Shown one piece after another: positions 34,840 through 46,593 of a DNA stretch of 64,000 bases. The notes under the pieces are model-generated. The model was not told where the DNA came from and did not search any database. It saw nothing but the letters and a program-made list of their open reading frames with translations. The translations under genes were made by a program, and so were the position numbers. The DNA is from Pandoraea thiooxydans (GTDB lineage: Bacteria; Pseudomonadota; Gammaproteobacteria; Burkholderiales; Burkholderiaceae): positions 4,400,186-4,464,185 of the forward strand of contig NZ_CP014839.1 in assembly GCF_001931675.1 (NCBI RefSeq), written 5' to 3'. Each line of letters opens with the position of its first letter. Position 1 is the first letter of the stretch.

Positions 34840-35921
34840 GCGTCGGACTCGCCCAGCGAGGCCAACAGTTCGGCCTGGTGTTCGGTGATCAGCGCGTTGA
34901 TCAGTTCGTCCAGATCGCCGTCCATGATCGCATCGAGCTTGTAGAGCGTCAGATTGATGCGATGGTCGGTCATGCGGCCTTGCGGAAAGTTGTAGGTGCG
35001 AATGCGCTCGGAGCGATCGCCCGAGCCGATCAGGCTCTTGCGCGTGGCCGCTTCCTTGGCCTGCTGCGCGCGTACCTGGGCGTCCTTGATGCGCGCGGCC
35101 AGGACCTTCAGCGCCTGGTCCTTGTTGCGGTGCTGCGAGCGGTCGTCCTGGCATTCGACCACGATGCCGGTGGGCAAGTGGGTAATGCGTACCGCGGAAT
35201 CGGTCTTGTTGATGTGCTGGCCGCCGGCCCCGGAGGCGCGGAAGGTGTCGATGCGGATATCCGCCGGATTGATCTGCACGTCGCTGACGTCGTCGGCTTC
35301 GGGCATGACCGCGACGGTGCAGGCCGACGTATGAATGCGGCCCTGGGTTTCGGTGGCCGGTACGCGCTGCACGCGATGGCCGCCCGATTCGAATTTCAGG
35401 CGCGAGTAGGCGCCCTGGCCGACCAGCCGCACGATGACTTCCTTGTAGCCGCCCAGGTCTGACGGGCTCGACGAGACGATTTCGATCTGCCAGCGCTGGC
35501 GCTCGGCATAGCGCGAGTACATGCGCAGCAGGTCGCCGGCGAACAGCGCGCTTTCGTCGCCGCCGGTGCCGGCCCGGATTTCGAGAAAGATGTTGCGGTC
35601 GTCGTTGGGGTCGCGCGGCAGCAGCATTTTTTGAAGTTCGGCCTCGAGTTCAGCCATGCGCTTGCGCGCGGTCTCGATCTCTTCCTCGGCGAACGCCCGC
35701 ATCTCCGGGTCCGCCGCGAGATCCTGGGCGGCCAGCACATCGTCGCTTGCCTGGCGGTAAAGGCCGTACTGTTCGACCACCGGCGACAATTCCGCATGCT
35801 CGCGAGTCAGCTTGCGATAGTTGTCGAGATTGTCGGTGATGTCGCTTTGGCTCAATAGCGCATTGAGCTCGGTCAGTCGTGCACTCAACTGATCGAGCTT
35901 GGCTTGCATGCTCGCTTTCAT
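34836..35921 (-). CDS. prfA: peptide chain release factor 1
   Basis: A 361-residue class I release factor that reads UAA and UAG and triggers peptide release. The GGQ loop is visible as [19 protein letters not shown], the residue methylated by the adjacent PrmC. The N-terminal coiled-coil region and [25 protein letters not shown] near the C terminus are typical. A second Met at codon 5 is an alternative start. It is directly adjacent to hemA upstream (no gap) and overlaps prmC downstream, the common hemA-prfA-prmC operon. Confidence 0.97.
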   Translation of the reverse strand: MKASMQAKLDQLSARLTELNALLSQSDITDNLDNYRKLTREHAELSPVVEQYGLYRQASDDVLAAQDLAADPEMRAFAEEEIETARKRMAELEAELQKMLLPRDPNDDRNIFLEIRAGTGGDESALFAGDLLRMYSRYAERQRWQIEIVSSSPSDLGGYKEVIVRLVGQGAYSRLKFESGGHRVQRVPATETQGRIHTSACTVAVMPEADDVSDVQINPADIRIDTFRASGAGGQHINKTDSAVRITHLPTGIVVECQDDRSQHRNKDQALKVLAARIKDAQVRAQQAKEAATRKSLIGSGDRSERIRTYNFPQGRMTDHRINLTLYKLDAIMDGDLDELINALITEHQAELLASLGESDA

Positions 35922-37211
35922 TTATTTGTCGGCAGTTCCCGAATGATGGAAAAGGTCGGGAATGAGTTGAACGATGCGCTCGCGTTGCTCGCCGCGCGCA
36001 TAGTTGAGCGCATGGGTCGGGCCATGCAGGAATTTCTTGGTCAGTGCCTGGGACAGCGCCTCGAGGACGGCGGCGGGGTCGTCGCCGCGTGCCAGCATGC
36101 GCTGGGCGCGCTCCAGTTCGGTTTGCCGCAGCCGCTCGGCCTGGCCGTGCAGGTCGCGGATGATCGGCACGACGCTGCGCGCGTCGAGCCACTGCATGAA
36201 ATGCTGCACGCGGGTTTCGATGATCGCCTCGGCCTGGGCCACGGCGGCCTGGCGCAGCGCATGGCCTTCCCGCACGATATTGCCGAGATCGTCGACGGTG
36301 TAAAGAAATACGTCGTCCAGGCGGCTGACCTCGGCCTCGATGTCGCGCGGCACGGCCAGGTCGACCATGAACATCGGGCTGTGCTTGCGTGCCTTGACGG
36401 CGCGCTCGACCGCACCGAGCCCGATGATCGGCAGGGTGCTCGCCGTGCACGACACGACGATATCGAATTCATGCAGGCGCGCAGGCAACTCGGACAGCTT
36501 GATCGCCGTGCCGCCAAAGCGCTCGGCCAGCCGCTCGCCGCGCTCGGCGGTGCGGTTGGCGATGAACAGGGCCTTCGGGTGCTGCGCGGCGAAATGCGTG
36601 GCGCACAGCTCGATCATCTCGCCCGCGCCGATGAAAAGAATGCGCTGCGTGCTGATGCTCTCGAAAATGCGCTGCGCCAGCCGGACCGCGGCGGCGGCCA
36701 TCGATACCGAATGCACGCCGATCTCGGTCTGCCCGCGCACCTCTTTGGCGACTGCGAAGGTGCGCTGGAACAGCTGGTTCAGGTAGGTGCCCAGCGCGCC
36801 CGCCTCGGCGGCGCTGCGCACGGCATCTTTCAGTTGGCCGAGTATTTGCGTCTCGCCAAGCACCATCGAGTCCAGGCCGCTGGCCACGCGAAACGCGTGC
36901 CGCACGGCATCGGATTGCGGCAGCGCGTAAATATGGGGCGCCAGTTCGCTGGCCGGGATGTTGTGGAAACGCGCCAGCCACTCGACGGTGCTCTCGCGCG
37001 CCGCGGCGTTATTGGTCGCGCAGTAGATTTCGGTGCGGTTGCAGGTCGAGAGAATCGCCGCTTCCGGCGTCATGGCGGTGCTGCCGTTGGCGCGCCACAG
37101 CGATTTGAGGGTTTCCAGCGCCGGCTGCAACTGCTCAAGCGAAAACGCCACCCGTTCGCGCAGTGCGACCGGGGCGGTGTGATGGTTGATGCCGAGTGTA
37201 AGCAGTTGCAT
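35922..37211 (-). CDS. hemA: glutamyl-tRNA reductase
   Basis: A 429-residue enzyme that reduces glutamyl-tRNA to glutamate-1-semialdehyde, the first step of C5-pathway heme synthesis. The N-terminal [14 protein letters not shown] and the active-site Cys in [11 protein letters not shown] are clear. The NADPH domain ([17 protein letters not shown]) and the C-terminal dimer helix follow. The start at 37211 is set by the family N terminus [10 protein letters not shown]. Its stop abuts the prfA start, and a TATAAT -10 lies 26 bases upstream. Confidence 0.97.
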   Translation of the reverse strand: MQLLTLGINHHTAPVALRERVAFSLEQLQPALETLKSLWRANGSTAMTPEAAILSTCNRTEIYCATNNAAARESTVEWLARFHNIPASELAPHIYALPQSDAVRHAFRVASGLDSMVLGETQILGQLKDAVRSAAEAGALGTYLNQLFQRTFAVAKEVRGQTEIGVHSVSMAAAAVRLAQRIFESISTQRILFIGAGEMIELCATHFAAQHPKALFIANRTAERGERLAERFGGTAIKLSELPARLHEFDIVVSCTASTLPIIGLGAVERAVKARKHSPMFMVDLAVPRDIEAEVSRLDDVFLYTVDDLGNIVREGHALRQAAVAQAEAIIETRVQHFMQWLDARSVVPIIRDLHGQAERLRQTELERAQRMLARGDDPAAVLEALSQALTKKFLHGPTHALNYARGEQRERIVQLIPDLFHHSGTADK

Positions 37212-37236
37212 GTTCGATGAGCGGGGGCAACCGTTC

Positions 37237-37242
37237 ATTATA
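37237..37242 (-). promoter_or_regulatory. candidate -10 element of hemA
   Basis: A perfect TATAAT on the minus strand lies 26 bases upstream of the hemA start codon. The -35 position has no good match, so only the -10 supports the call. Confidence 0.45.
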
Positions 37243-37463
37243 TCTCGTTGCTGGTCTTCCTGGCGGCGCGTGCGGGGCAAGGATTTTCCTCGTTAACAGC
37301 GAAAATTCTGTGGTTTGAATCCGCTTCTGACACGATTTTGCGACTTTTTTGACGATTTTGCACAGGGCCGCATTGGCCGCCTCGCCGGCGTCTGGCCGTG
37401 CAACGTTCTGTAACGATTTTCCGGCATCCGGCCCGGCAAAGCTGGCTATACTCGCGGCGAGAG

Positions 37464-37488
37464 TGGCGCCGGCTGCAAGCCGGCGCCA
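37464..37488. promoter_or_regulatory. strong hairpin upstream of the first GlsB/YeaQ gene
   Basis: TGGCGCCGGCT and AGCCGGCGCCA pair perfectly over 11 bases around a GCA loop. The hairpin ends 31 bases before the ATG at 37520, just after a TATACT -10-like hexamer (37447-37452). If that hexamer is the promoter, the hairpin lies at the very 5' end of the mRNA. Confidence 0.5.
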
Positions 37489-37519
37489 CGCCGGGCAACT
37501 CAGCCGCACAGGAGGCATC

Positions 37520-37771
37520 ATGGGCGTCGTCGGCACGATCTTTGTCGGACTGGTGGTGGGCATCGTGGCGCGCGCGCTGCACCCCGGGCGGCAGAGCATG
37601 GGCGTCATCATGACGATCGTGCTCGGCATCGCCGGCTCGCTGCTGGCCAAATACGTCGGCCAGATGCTGCATTTCTATCAGGCAGGCCAATCGGCCGGCT
37701 GGATCGCTTCGATTCTGGGGGCCATCGTCCTGCTGGTGATTTACGGCGCCGTGGCGCGCCGCGCGAGTTGA
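37520..37771 (+). CDS. GlsB/YeaQ/YmgE family stress membrane protein (copy 1)
   Basis: An 83-residue, three-helix membrane protein of the transglycosylase-associated (GlsB/YeaQ/YmgE) family. It opens MGVVGTIFVGLVVGIVARALHPG and includes the conserved GIAGSLLAKYVG glycine pattern. A GGAGG ribosome site precedes the start. Members are often induced by envelope or general stress; the molecular role is unknown. A related gene follows after 42 bases, forming a tandem pair. Confidence 0.88.
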   Translation: MGVVGTIFVGLVVGIVARALHPGRQSMGVIMTIVLGIAGSLLAKYVGQMLHFYQAGQSAGWIASILGAIVLLVIYGAVARRAS

Positions 37772-37813
37772 GCCGTCGGGCTCGAATTGACAGCTTATCT
37801 TACGGGAGACCGC

Positions 37814-38056
37814 ATGCACGGCATTATCGTTCTGTTGCTGATCGGGTTGGTGGCGGGCTGGCTGGCCAGCCTGGTAGTGGGTGGGGCCTACGGCTTGATC
37901 GGTGACATGGTGGTCGGCGTGATCGGCGCGTTCCTGGGCGGCTGGATTTTGCGCCATGCCGGCGTCTCGGTGGGCTACGGCACGCTGGGGCGCATCATTA
38001 CCGCCACCATCGGCGCGATCGTGCTGCTCGCGGTATTGCGGCTGGCGCGGCGCTGA
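37814..38056 (+). CDS. GlsB/YeaQ/YmgE family stress membrane protein (copy 2)
   Basis: An 80-residue three-helix membrane protein of the same family as the preceding gene, with MHGIIVLLLIGLVAGWLASLVVGG and the conserved DMVVGVIGAFLGGWIL pattern. The start at 37814 follows GGGAGA; an in-frame upstream Met exists without a ribosome site. It is probably co-transcribed with copy 1 and convergent with ettA. Confidence 0.87.
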   Translation: MHGIIVLLLIGLVAGWLASLVVGGAYGLIGDMVVGVIGAFLGGWILRHAGVSVGYGTLGRIITATIGAIVLLAVLRLARR

Positions 38057-38084
38057 CGCCGCGCCGCGCAGCCGGTGCCGCGCC

Positions 38085-39752
<1,668 letters not shown>

Positions 39753-39886
39753 GGGCGGTTTAGCCTGAAGTGCTGAAAATGGGAGGTGTGGGCGAAGTGT
39801 AGCAAACACAAGGCCGCCGCGACGGCGCGGCGCGCATGCGAGGGCGAGCCCGCGCGGTCGGCCTGGACCGCGCGCTCAGGGGTGGA

Positions 39887-40981
39887 TCAGACGTTGAACA
39901 GGAAATTCATGACGTCGCCGTCGTGGACGACGTATTCCTTGCCTTCGGCGCGCATCTTGCCGGCTTCCTTGGCGCCTTGTTCGCCCTTGTAGGCGATGAA
40001 GTCGTCGAAGGCGATGGTTTGCGCGCGAATGAAGCCGCGTTCGAAGTCGGTGTGGATTACTCCGGCGGCTTGCGGCGCGGTGGCGCCGATCGGGATGGTC
40101 CAGGCGCGCACTTCCTTGACGCCGGCGGTGAAGTAGGTCTGCAGGCCGAGCAATTTGAAACCGGCGCGAATCACGCGGTCCAGGCCGGGCTCTTCCATGC
40201 CCATGTCGGCCAGGAAGACTTCCTTGTCGGCGTCGTCGAGGTCGGCGATCTCGGCCTCGATGGCCGCGCAAATGGCGACCACCGGCGCGTTCTCGGCGGC
40301 CGCGTAGGCGCGCACGGCGTCCAGGTGCGGGTTGTTCTCGAAGCCGTCGTCCTTGACGTTGGCCACGTACATGGTCGGCTTTTCGGTGATCAGGCAGAAC
40401 GGCTTGAGCAGCGCCTTTTCTTCCGGCTCGAGCTTGAGCGCGCGTACCGGCTTGGCTTCGTTGAGCACCGGCAGCACTTTTTCGAGCACGGCGACCAGCC
40501 GTTGGGCCTCTTTGTCGTTACCGGAGCGGGCAGCCTTGGTGTAGCGTTGCAGCGCTTTTTCGACGGTGGCCAGATCGGCCAGCGCCAGTTCGGTGTTGAT
40601 GACTTCGATGTCGGACAGCGGGTCGACCTTGTTGGCGACGTGGATCACGTTCGGATCCTCGAAGCAGCGCACGACGTGCGTGATGGCATCGGTCTCGCGA
40701 ATATTCGCCAGGAATTGGTTGCCCAGGCCCTCGCCCTTGGAGGCGCCCGCCACCAGGCCGGCGATGTCGACGAACTCGACGGTGGCCGGCACGACACGCT
40801 CGGGTTTGACGATCTCGGCCAGCGCCTTGAGACGGGGGTCCGGTACCTCCACCACGCCGACGTTGGGCTCGATGGTGCAGAACGGATAGTTTTCGGCGGA
40901 GATGCCGGCTTTGGTCAAGGCATTGAAAAGGGTCGATTTGCCGACGTTGGGCAAGCCGACGATGCCGCATTGGAGGCTCAT
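39887..40981 (-). CDS. ychF: redox-regulated Obg-like ATPase YchF
   Basis: A 364-residue Obg-like P-loop ATPase linked to ribosomes and oxidative stress. The P-loop GLPNVGKST (about 9-17), [17 protein letters not shown] (switch region), and a C-terminal TGS domain ([38 protein letters not shown]) are all present. Length is normal. The start at 40981 gives the conserved [12 protein letters not shown]. It is divergent from the Ubi-type hydroxylase gene; a minus-strand TACAAT (41010-41015) could be its -10. Confidence 0.97.
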   Translation of the reverse strand: MSLQCGIVGLPNVGKSTLFNALTKAGISAENYPFCTIEPNVGVVEVPDPRLKALAEIVKPERVVPATVEFVDIAGLVAGASKGEGLGNQFLANIRETDAITHVVRCFEDPNVIHVANKVDPLSDIEVINTELALADLATVEKALQRYTKAARSGNDKEAQRLVAVLEKVLPVLNEAKPVRALKLEPEEKALLKPFCLITEKPTMYVANVKDDGFENNPHLDAVRAYAAAENAPVVAICAAIEAEIADLDDADKEVFLADMGMEEPGLDRVIRAGFKLLGLQTYFTAGVKEVRAWTIPIGATAPQAAGVIHTDFERGFIRAQTIAFDDFIAYKGEQGAKEAGKMRAEGKEYVVHDGDVMNFLFNV

Positions 40982-41117
40982 GGCGCGAACAGTGCAGAGG
41001 AAAACCGCTATTGTACTGGAGCGATCCTGGCGCGGCTGCGCGTGCCGGGCGCATAAGCGGCGATGCCCAGGGCTATAATGCCCTGAGTCTGAGATCTTGC
41101 GCCCATGCGCGCTGTGT

Positions 41118-42287
41118 ATGTCCAATTCCAATTCATTCGATGTGATCGTCGTCGGCGGCGGGCTGGTCGGCAAGTCGACCGCGCTGCTGCTGGCGCAGGC
41201 GCGCCTGAAGGTGGCCTTGTTGGCGCGGCCGGCCGCCGCGCCGGCCGATGCGTGGGACGCGCGCATTTACTCCCTGTCGGCCAGTTCGCAAACCTTGCTC
41301 GAGCGCATGCGCGTGTGGCAGGCGCTGGATGCGGCCCGGGTCAATCCGGTGTACGACATGGAGGTGTTTGGCGACGCGCGCGGCGCCCTGCATTTTTCCG
41401 CCTATCAGGCGGCGGTGCCCCAGCTCGCGTGGATTGCCGAATCGTCCAATGTCGAGCGGGCGCTGGATGCGGCGTTGCGCTTCGCGCCGCAAATACATGT
41501 GTTCGATGCGCGCGGCGCGGCGCTCGCGGTGTCGGCCGAACGCGCGGCGTTGCAGCTCGACGACGGTGCGACGCTGCACGCGGCGCTGGTGGTCGGGGCC
41601 GATGGCGCGCACTCGTGGGTTCGCGAACAGGCCGGCATCGCCGTGCAGCGGCGCGATTACCGGCAGGTCGGGGTGGTTGCCAATTTTCGGGCCGAACGGG
41701 CGCATCGCGATACCGCGTATCAATGGTTTCGCGATGGCGAAATCATTGCGCTGCTGCCGTTGCCGCAGCAGCATGTGTCGCTGGTCTGGTCGGCCTTTGC
41801 AGACCATGCCGACGAACTGCTCGCGCTGCCGCCGGCGGCATTGGCCGCCGAGGTGACGCGCGTCAGCGGCGATGCCGGGTTGGGCGAGTTGACCTGCGTG
41901 TCGGCGAGCGCGCAAGGATTTCCGCTCGCGCTGAGCGAGGCCGACCGGCTCATCTCGCCGCGCATCGCGCTGGTGGGCGACGCCGCGCATACCGTGCATC
42001 CGTTGGCCGGCCAGGGCATGAACCTCGGCCTGCGCGACGTGACGGTGCTGGGCGAGGTGCTGGCCGCGCGCGAGGGGTTTCGCGACTGCGGCGACTTCAC
42101 GGTGCTGCGCCGCTACGAGCGCGCGCGTCGCGAGGACATTCGCCGCATGGCGCTCACCTGTGACGGCCTGCAGCGGCTGTTTGCGTTGCCGGGTCCGGTG
42201 ATGCAGCGGCTGCGCAATACCGGCCTGGACTGGGTCAACGCAACGCCGTTTCTCAAGAAATTCCTGGTTGGCCGCGCGCTTGGGTGA
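41118..42287 (+). CDS. UbiH/UbiF/COQ6-type FAD-dependent hydroxylase
   Basis: A 389-residue flavoprotein hydroxylase of the ubiquinone-biosynthesis family. The N-terminal FAD site is [18 protein letters not shown], and the second FAD motif is [24 protein letters not shown] near residues 293-316. Which ring position it hydroxylates cannot be told by eye. A TATAAT at 41074-41079 is a likely -10 element. An upstream in-frame ATG exists at 41097, but [15 protein letters not shown] is the better N terminus. dsbC follows after 39 bases. Confidence 0.9.
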   Translation: MSNSNSFDVIVVGGGLVGKSTALLLAQARLKVALLARPAAAPADAWDARIYSLSASSQTLLERMRVWQALDAARVNPVYDMEVFGDARGALHFSAYQAAVPQLAWIAESSNVERALDAALRFAPQIHVFDARGAALAVSAERAALQLDDGATLHAALVVGADGAHSWVREQAGIAVQRRDYRQVGVVANFRAERAHRDTAYQWFRDGEIIALLPLPQQHVSLVWSAFADHADELLALPPAALAAEVTRVSGDAGLGELTCVSASAQGFPLALSEADRLISPRIALVGDAAHTVHPLAGQGMNLGLRDVTVLGEVLAAREGFRDCGDFTVLRRYERARREDIRRMALTCDGLQRLFALPGPVMQRLRNTGLDWVNATPFLKKFLVGRALG

Positions 42288-42326
42288 GCGCGGCCGGCCT
42301 TTCTCAACGCCAAGGGGCTGATCGGT

Positions 42327-43082
42327 ATGTTTGAACGAAATCGCACGTACACGCGTGTCGCGCATGTTTTTGGCGCGCTTTTCCTGAGCTGCGCGGCGCT
42401 GGCGGCAACCGTGCCGGCGCACGCCGACGCAACGCTGGATCGGGTCAAGGCGGCGGTGCAAAAGAGCCTGGGCGCTGATGCGCAGGTCAAGGCGGTGGAA
42501 AAGACGCCGCTGCCGGGTATCTATGAGATCGATCTCGGCACCCAGATCGTGTACAGCGATGCGCAAGGGCACTATATGCTGGTGGGCGATCTGGTCGACG
42601 CGCACACCCGGCATAGCCTGACGCAGGCGCGCCTGGCGGAGCTCAACAAGATCGATTTCAATACCTTGCCGCTGAACGACGCGATCAAGTACGTCAAGGG
42701 TGACGGCAGCCGCAAGATCGCCGTGTTCGCCGACCCGAACTGCCCCTATTGCAAGCGCTTCGAGGAGGCGCTCAAGAGCAGCAGCGTCACTAACGTAACG
42801 GTGTACACCTTCCTGTTCCCGGTGCTGGCGCCCGACTCGGCGACCAAGTCGAAGGCGATCTGGTGCGCGCCTGATCGATTGAAGGCATGGCACGCCTGGA
42901 TGCTCGATCAACAGTTGCCCGCACAGGCCGGCAATTGCAGCACGCCGCTCGAACAGAACCTGGCGCTCGGGCGTCGGCTCAACGTGACCGGCACGCCGAC
43001 GATCTTTCTGACCGATGGCCGCCGCTTGCCGGGCGCCCTGACGGCAACCCAATTGGCCCAGGTGCTGGGAACCGGCAAGTAA
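42327..43082 (+). CDS. dsbC: thiol:disulfide interchange protein DsbC
   Basis: A 251-residue periplasmic disulfide isomerase. A signal peptide ends near PAHADA (about 30-35), then the N-terminal dimerisation domain and a thioredoxin-like domain with the active site CPYC (139-142, in FADPNCPYCKRFEEAL). The cis-Pro loop VTGTPTIFLTDGRRLPG (about 219-235) is intact. It is the second gene after the Ubi-type hydroxylase; the two are probably co-transcribed. Confidence 0.95.
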   Translation: MFERNRTYTRVAHVFGALFLSCAALAATVPAHADATLDRVKAAVQKSLGADAQVKAVEKTPLPGIYEIDLGTQIVYSDAQGHYMLVGDLVDAHTRHSLTQARLAELNKIDFNTLPLNDAIKYVKGDGSRKIAVFADPNCPYCKRFEEALKSSSVTNVTVYTFLFPVLAPDSATKSKAIWCAPDRLKAWHAWMLDQQLPAQAGNCSTPLEQNLALGRRLNVTGTPTIFLTDGRRLPGALTATQLAQVLGTGK

Positions 43083-43114
43083 GCCGGCGGATGCCGAAAC
43101 AATAACGACGCCTG

Positions 43115-44911
43115 ATGAAACCGATTCGCTATAGCATCGTCCCCAAGCAGCCCGCCGCCCACCTGTTCGAAGTCAGCGTTACCGTGCCGCAGCCCGATCC
43201 GGCCGGGCAGCGCTTTACGCTGCCCGCGTGGATTCCCGGCAGCTACATGGTGCGCGAATTTGCCCGGCATATTGTCACGATCGACGCGGTGTGCCGGGGG
43301 CGCAAGGTCGCGCTGGCCAAACTCGACAAACATACCTGGCAGGCCGCGCCATGCAAGGGCGCGCTCACGCTGACCTATCAAGTCTATGCGTGGGACCTGT
43401 CGGTGCGGGCCGCGCATCTCGATCAGACGCACGGCTTCTTCAACGGCAGCAGCGTATTTCTGTGCGTTGCCGGCCAGGAAGCGACGCCTTGCGAGATCGA
43501 TATCGTGCGGCCGGGCGGTGTGCAGTACCGAGCCTGGCAGGTCGCCACGGCGCTGGCGCCGGCGCCCGACACCAAGGCGCTCGGGTTCGGCCGCTATCTG
43601 GCTTGCGATTACGACGAACTGATCGACTCGCCGGTGGAACTCGGCACGTTTGCCCACGCGAGCTTCAAGGCGTGCGGCGCGCTGCACGAAGTGGCGATCA
43701 CCGGCAACGTACCCAATCTCGACATCGCGCGCCTGTGCCGTGACATGAAGCGGATCTGCGAGACGCAGATCAAGTTCTTCGAGCCGGCTCCCGGCGGGCG
43801 CGGCCGCGCGCCGGTGTCGCGCTATGTGTTCCTGGTGATGGCGGTGGGGGACGGCTACGGCGGGCTCGAGCACCGCGCCTCGACCGCGCTGCTGTGCACG
43901 CGCGGCGATCTGCCGGTGCTGGGGCACGCGGCGATGAGCGAAGGCTACCGGGGATTTCTCGGGTTGGTCAGTCACGAGTACTTTCACACCTGGAATGTCA
44001 AGCGCATCAAGCCGGCGGTTTTCGCGCCGTATGATCTGGCGCGCGAGAACTACACCTCGCTGCTGTGGCTGTTCGAGGGCTTCACGTCTTACTACGATGA
44101 CCTGATGCTGGTGCGCAGCGGCGTGATCGCCGAGCAGGACTATTTCGATTTGTTGGGCAAGACCATCGGCAACGTGCTGCGCGGCAGCGGGCGGCACAAG
44201 CAAAGCGTGGCCGAGAGCTCGTTCGATGCCTGGATCAAGTATTACCGGCAGGACGAAAACGCGCCCAATGCGATCGTCAGCTATTACACCAAGGGCTCGC
44301 TGATCGCGCTGGCGCTGGACCTGATGATTCGCACCAGGACGCGTGGCCGCAAGTCGCTCGACGACATCATGCGTGCCCTGTGGCAGCGCTACGGGCGCGA
44401 CTTCTATCGCGGCCGCCCGGTCGGCGTGCGCGAGGAGGAGGTCAGGCCGCTGTTCGAGCAGGTCAGCGGCATGCCGCTGAAGGAATTTTTCGACTCGGCG
44501 GTACATGGCACGAGCGATTTACCGTTGGCGCGGTTGTTCGAATGGTTTGGCGTGACCCTCAAAGCCGAGCCCGGTGAGAATGCCAAGCCGTCGCTCGGCG
44601 TGAAGCTTGGCACCAGCAATGGCTCATGCACGCTGGCGCAGGTCCATGACGGCGGCGCGGCGCAGCGCGCAGGCCTGTCGGCCGGCGACGCGCTGGTGGC
44701 GCTCGACGGCTTGCGCGTGACGGCCAGCAACCTCGATAAGCTGCTGGCGCGCTATCGGCCCGGCGACGATGTCCGCCTGCATGCGTTCCGGCGCGATGAA
44801 CTGCACGAATACGTGGCGACCTTGAGCGCGCCCGAGCCTGCCCGTTACCGCCTGAGTGTTGTCAAAGAGCACGGCGCAGCGGCACGCCGTGCGCGCTGGC
44901 TGCACGGTTGA
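43115..44911 (+). CDS. M61 family metallopeptidase with C-terminal PDZ domain
   Basis: A 598-residue glycyl-aminopeptidase-like M61 protein. The zinc motif HEYFH lies at 287-291, followed by TWNVKRIKP, a family mark. The third ligand Glu is probably in LLWLFEGFTSYYDDL about 30 residues later. A PDZ domain occupies about residues 495-590 (GVKLGTSNGSCTLAQVHDGGAAQRAGLSAGDALVALDG). There is no signal peptide, so it appears cytoplasmic. It follows dsbC after 32 bases. Confidence 0.93.
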   Translation: MKPIRYSIVPKQPAAHLFEVSVTVPQPDPAGQRFTLPAWIPGSYMVREFARHIVTIDAVCRGRKVALAKLDKHTWQAAPCKGALTLTYQVYAWDLSVRAAHLDQTHGFFNGSSVFLCVAGQEATPCEIDIVRPGGVQYRAWQVATALAPAPDTKALGFGRYLACDYDELIDSPVELGTFAHASFKACGALHEVAITGNVPNLDIARLCRDMKRICETQIKFFEPAPGGRGRAPVSRYVFLVMAVGDGYGGLEHRASTALLCTRGDLPVLGHAAMSEGYRGFLGLVSHEYFHTWNVKRIKPAVFAPYDLARENYTSLLWLFEGFTSYYDDLMLVRSGVIAEQDYFDLLGKTIGNVLRGSGRHKQSVAESSFDAWIKYYRQDENAPNAIVSYYTKGSLIALALDLMIRTRTRGRKSLDDIMRALWQRYGRDFYRGRPVGVREEEVRPLFEQVSGMPLKEFFDSAVHGTSDLPLARLFEWFGVTLKAEPGENAKPSLGVKLGTSNGSCTLAQVHDGGAAQRAGLSAGDALVALDGLRVTASNLDKLLARYRPGDDVRLHAFRRDELHEYVATLSAPEPARYRLSVVKEHGAAARRARWLHG

Positions 44912-44951
44912 TGCCAGCCAAGCGCCTGAGCAGCCTCAGAGTGTGGGCGCA

Positions 44952-45848
44952 TCAGACCGGAGGCCGCGCCACCGCCATCATGTGCTCGATGAACACCTGC
45001 GTCTTGCGCGGCAGGAAGCGTCGCGATGGCGTCACCATGTGCACCGGATGGCTGGGCAACGACCATTCCGGCAAGACCTTGACAAGACGGCCCAGGGCCG
45101 CACTGGGCGCGGCCAGCCCGTCGGTCAACGCCGCCATGCCGGCGCCGGCCAGCGCCAACTCCTTGACCATCCCCATGCTGTTGACCTGCAGGGCGCCGTG
45201 CATGGTGAACTCGACGCGCTGGCGCCCGCGCGTGAGCACGTCGCTATCGATGACGTTGCGCGCGCCCTGCAGCAGTACGAAGCGATGCCCGGCGAGTTCG
45301 TCGGGCGAAGTCGGCATGCCGGTTTGCGAGAGGTAGATCGGACTGGCGTAGAGACTGCGTGTGAGGTCCAGAAAATGGCGTGCCACCAGCGTCGAGTCGC
45401 TCAAATGGCCGGCGCGGATGGCGACGTCCACGCGCTCGGCGATCAGGTCGACGTGGCGCGGGCTGAGATCCATATCGACGGATATTTCCGGGTAGGCGGC
45501 GCAGAAGGTGGCCAGCGCAGGCGCGAGCCACTGCATGGCGAAATCGCTCGGCGCGGTCACGCGCAGCCGGCCGCGCGGCCGGTTCGACAGCTGGCTGGCG
45601 AAGTCGCGCGTTTCTTCGACTTCTTCCAGGATCGGCAGGCACCGTTCATAATAGGCTTGTCCGACTTCCGTGAGCTCCAGGCGACGGGTCGTCTTGTGCA
45701 TGAGCTTGGTGCCCAGCCGCGTTTCCAGGCGCGTCAGGCGCCGGCTCACGGTGGCCTTCGGCAAGCCGAGCCGATCGCCGGCGCGGGTGATGCTGCCGGA
45801 GCGCACGACCTCGGCGAAGATCAGCATGTCGTTCAGGTCATCGATCAT
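44952..45848 (-). CDS. LysR family regulator divergent from azoR
   Basis: A 298-residue LysR-type regulator. The helix-turn-helix is at about residues 1-60 (MIDDLNDMLIFAEVVRSGSITRAGDRLGLPKATVSRRLTRLE), followed by the effector domain (RLRVTAPSDFAMQWLAPALATFCAAYPEISVDMDL). The start at 45848 gives the family N terminus; an in-frame Met 16 codons upstream is unlikely. It is divergent from azoR across a 130-base gap containing an inverted repeat, so it probably controls azoR and the pirin gene. Confidence 0.92.
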   Translation of the reverse strand: MIDDLNDMLIFAEVVRSGSITRAGDRLGLPKATVSRRLTRLETRLGTKLMHKTTRRLELTEVGQAYYERCLPILEEVEETRDFASQLSNRPRGRLRVTAPSDFAMQWLAPALATFCAAYPEISVDMDLSPRHVDLIAERVDVAIRAGHLSDSTLVARHFLDLTRSLYASPIYLSQTGMPTSPDELAGHRFVLLQGARNVIDSDVLTRGRQRVEFTMHGALQVNSMGMVKELALAGAGMAALTDGLAAPSAALGRLVKVLPEWSLPSHPVHMVTPSRRFLPRKTQVFIEHMMAVARPPV

Positions 45849-45868
45849 GGCGTTATCTCGGGGAGCAC

Positions 45869-45886
45869 TGTTCCAAATTGGGAACA
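45869..45886. promoter_or_regulatory. inverted repeat between LysR and azoR
   Basis: TGTTCC and GGAACA form perfect 6-base arms around AAATTG, 20 bases before the LysR start on its own strand. The position suits autoregulation by the LysR protein. The spacing does not give an exact T-N11-A core, so assignment is tentative. Confidence 0.45.
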
Positions 45887-45978
45887 AACAATTCAATTTT
45901 AGCGGCTTGTTTCATTTTGCGTGGTTATTAGAATTTCTCCTAAGACATGTACGTCCTTAACGACCCAAGGAGAGATTG

Positions 45979-46578
45979 ATGACCACCATTTTGCAGATCA
46001 ATGCCGCAGCCCGCTCGCAGGGCGCAAATTCCACGACACTGGCCAATGAGACGGTGGCACGCCTGAGCGCTGCCCAACCGGGAGCCAAGGTGATCGTGCG
46101 CGACCTGCTGGCCGACGGCCTGCCGCACCTGGACGAGACGGTGATCGGGGCTTTTTTCACGCCGGAAGACAAGCGCTCGCCGGAGCAGAACGCGATCATT
46201 GCCCGCAGCGACGCGCTGATCGCAGAAATCCAGTCAGCCGATACGATCGTATTGGGTGTGCCGCTGTACAACTTTCACGTGCCGTCGCAACTCAAGGCCT
46301 ATTTTGACTGGATCACGCGCGCTCGCGTGACGTTCCGCTATGGCGAGGACGGCACGCCGGAAGGGCTGATCAAGGGCAAGAAAGTTTATGTTGCGCTGGC
46401 GCGCGGCGGCTTCTACAAAGATACGCCCAACGATAGCCAGACCCCGTTCCTGAAAACCATTCTGGGTTTTCTGGGCATGACCGACGTGACCTTCATCTAC
46501 GCCGAAGGCTTGGCGCGCGGCCCGGAAGCGGCCGCCACCGCGTTCGCCCAGGCGCGTGAAGCGATCGCCGCTATTTAA
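45979..46578 (+). CDS. azoR: FMN-dependent NADH:quinone/azo reductase
   Basis: A 199-residue flavodoxin-fold reductase that reduces quinones and azo compounds with NADH and FMN. Typical features are the start [23 protein letters not shown] (FMN phosphate loop) and [33 protein letters not shown] in the middle. AAGGAGAG precedes the ATG at 45979. It lies 15 bases before the pirin-like gene and is divergent from a LysR gene; LysR/azoR/pirin sets are typically quinone- or electrophile-responsive. Confidence 0.94.
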   Translation: MTTILQINAAARSQGANSTTLANETVARLSAAQPGAKVIVRDLLADGLPHLDETVIGAFFTPEDKRSPEQNAIIARSDALIAEIQSADTIVLGVPLYNFHVPSQLKAYFDWITRARVTFRYGEDGTPEGLIKGKKVYVALARGGFYKDTPNDSQTPFLKTILGFLGMTDVTFIYAEGLARGPEAAATAFAQAREAIAAI

Positions 46579-46593
46579 CCAACGACCCGCCTC

